This document shows, in pieces, positions 12,702 through 13,868 of a DNA stretch of 13,868 bases. The notes under the pieces are model-generated. The model saw only the letters and a program-made list of their open reading frames with translations. It ran no database searches and had not been told where the DNA came from. Position 1 is the first letter of the stretch. Every line of letters starts with the position of its first letter. Made by a program: the position numbers and the translations under genes. The stretch comes from JBAXQQ01 sp037131695 (lineage in GTDB: Bacteria; Armatimonadota; Hebobacteria; CAIYQO01): assembly GCA_964638715.1 (NCBI GenBank), contig CAZWZF010000090.1:1-13868 (forward strand), given 5' to 3'.

Positions 12702-13868
12702 ATGTTTCACTTCCGGTTTACCTCCGGTCAGTCCCGGGGTTTCACGCTCATCGAACTGCTGGTCGTCATCGCGATTATCGCCGTGCTGGCCGCTATTTTG
12801 TTCCCGGTCTTCGCCCGTGCGCGGGAGAAGGCCCGGCAATCTACCTGTATAAGCAACCAGCGGCAGATCGCCGCGTCGGTGCAAATGTATGCCCAGGATC
12901 ATGAGGAGACCCTACCCGCCTCGACCACGGTCTGGCAGAACATTAATGTCGATAATAACATTCTGCAGTGCCCCACCGCAGGTAAGCAAGTGCCTGTCGC
13001 CTACATCTATAACGCCGGCAAGTGTAGTAATGTCGCAATAGGTGCCATCCCCGATCCCGCCGCCACCTGGTTGACCGCCGACGGCGACAGCAGCGGAATC
13101 GCCCTCCGGCATAGCAAGCAGGCCATCTTTAGCTGCGTCGATGGGCATGTGACCATTGCGGCAGCAGTGGCAGGGGGATTATCGATCACTTCGGATAATG
13201 GCGTGACGGCGACCGATGTCTCCGGCGGGGATAAACTTCTGACATTCACGGATACTACGAAGACCTACACCCTCACCGTGACCGGCAGCGGCACCGCGAA
13301 GGTGCTCGTCGTCGGCGGCGGCGGCGGTGGCGGCGGCAGCATTGGCGGTGGCGGCGGTGGTGGCGGAGTTGTTTACATCCCGAGCGCCGTGTTGAACCCC
13401 CCAACCTACACGGTCACGGTCGGTGCCGGGGGAAGTGGGGGTTCTAATGGAACCGCCTCGACTTTTGCGGGTGTTACAGCCGCAGGCGGCGGTCGCGGTG
13501 GCAACTTTGCGAACGTTAGCGGTTCGAGCGGCGGTTCCGGTGGCGGCGCTGGCGGATCAGATGGTGGTGGAACACCGGCTGGTGGCTCGAACGCTGGGTC
13601 GAGTATTGGTTCTTTTAGCGGCACGATCTATGGAAGTCGTGGGGGTAATGTCACGGCCTCCCGTACTGCCGGGGGTGGAAACGTCACGGTGGGCCGCGGG
13701 GGTGGCGGGGCCGGCGTTACCGATCCGACGACGCTGGATGGGGCCGCTAACAGCACCGGTGGTGGTGCCGGCGGCGGCGGGATACAAATCAACATTGACG
13801 GAAACAATTATTATTGGGGCGGCGGCGGTGGCGGCGGGGTGTACCCCGACGTGCCGACGGGCGGCAAC
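12702..13868 (+). CDS. Type IV pilin-like protein with glycine-rich domain (partial, runs off window)
   Basis: 389 codons are open to the window end. The N-terminus has the class III signal: short basic leader ending in SRG, then FTLIELLVVIAIIAVLAAIL as the prepilin cleavage and transmembrane helix. FPVFARAREKARQSTCISNQ and an RQIAASVQMYAQDHEETLP segment follow, as in H-x9-DG prepilin families. The tail motif HSKQAIFSCVDGHV (H-x9-DG) is present near 138-151. After it comes a strand-rich linker (TYTLTVTGSGTAKVLVV), and from about residue 208 a long Gly-rich domain with several G7-G8 runs, resembling phage tail-fibre or cell-surface Gly-rich repeats. It is likely exported and assembled as a pseudopilin-type or surface protein. 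The start follows an AAAAAAGGGGG ribosome site. Base composition is far more GC-rich than the element, consistent with host DNA. Confidence 0.88.
   Translation, partial: MFHFRFTSGQSRGFTLIELLVVIAIIAVLAAILFPVFARAREKARQSTCISNQRQIAASVQMYAQDHEETLPASTTVWQNINVDNNILQCPTAGKQVPVAYIYNAGKCSNVAIGAIPDPAATWLTADGDSSGIALRHSKQAIFSCVDGHVTIAAAVAGGLSITSDNGVTATDVSGGDKLLTFTDTTKTYTLTVTGSGTAKVLVVGGGGGGGGSIGGGGGGGGVVYIPSAVLNPPTYTVTVGAGGSGGSNGTASTFAGVTAAGGGRGGNFANVSGSSGGSGGGAGGSDGGGTPAGGSNAGSSIGSFSGTIYGSRGGNVTASRTAGGGNVTVGRGGGGAGVTDPTTLDGAANSTGGGAGGGGIQINIDGNNYYWGGGGGGGVYPDVPTGGN

Noticed and set aside
13406..13787. Leftward Pro/Ala/Thr-rich frames opposite the Gly-rich domain
   Set aside because: Glycine codons read in reverse give Pro/Ala/Thr; these are complements of the repeat-rich pilin gene.
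1..13868. CRISPR array
   Set aside because: No regularly spaced short direct repeats with unique spacers were seen; GGTTAA hexamers and G-runs do not fit an array.

Overview
The window shows a bacterial chromosome carrying an inserted accessory element of about 11.9 kb. On the left is the 3' end of a 5S rRNA gene followed by tRNA-Asn(GTT). On the right (from 12702) is a clearly more GC-rich gene for a type IV pilin-like protein: an N-terminal GFTLIELLVVIAIIAVLAA methylation motif, an FARAREKARQ stretch, an H-x9-DG motif, then a long glycine-rich domain. Large H-x9-DG prepilin families of this kind are typical of Armatimonadota, Planctomycetota and related phyla; the FPVFARAREKA wording favours Armatimonadota. 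That is inference from one protein.

The element is bounded by two inverted repeats of 244 bp (231-474 and 11851-12094). They align without gaps, with about 24 mismatches by hand count (about 90% identity). The outermost part of each repeat is a hairpin plus an eight-T run, oriented to stop transcription entering from the chromosome. No target-site duplication is visible. The interior has lower GC and AT-rich spacers.

Inside, from left to right: (a) a small leftward reading frame interrupted by an in-frame TAG (713-970); (b) a rightward DNA-binding protein with two tandem Mor-like helix-turn-helix units (1074-1781); (c) a tightly overlapping six-gene leftward operon (8215 down to 1796): amidoligase, DUF5049-type protein, class II glutamine amidotransferase, Ku-like protein, unknown protein, and a 1025-aa fusion of an ATP-dependent DNA-ligase-like module to a classical AAA+ ATPase; (d) a roughly 600-bp gene-free region with a start-codon-sequestering inverted repeat, a long G/C-capped hairpin and a second structured segment; (e) a doubtful small ORF; (f) a three-gene rightward module: DUF2924, large serine recombinase, ParB/KorB-like HTH protein.

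The most interesting part is operon (c). It joins a glutamine amidotransferase plus amidoligase pair (peptide or amide bond chemistry) to what looks like a DNA end-joining set (Ku-like protein, possible second Ku-like paralogue, ligase fused to AAA+). I know of no described system with this composition. The serine recombinase module is the best candidate for mobilising the element, although long inverted repeats are unusual for that enzyme class.
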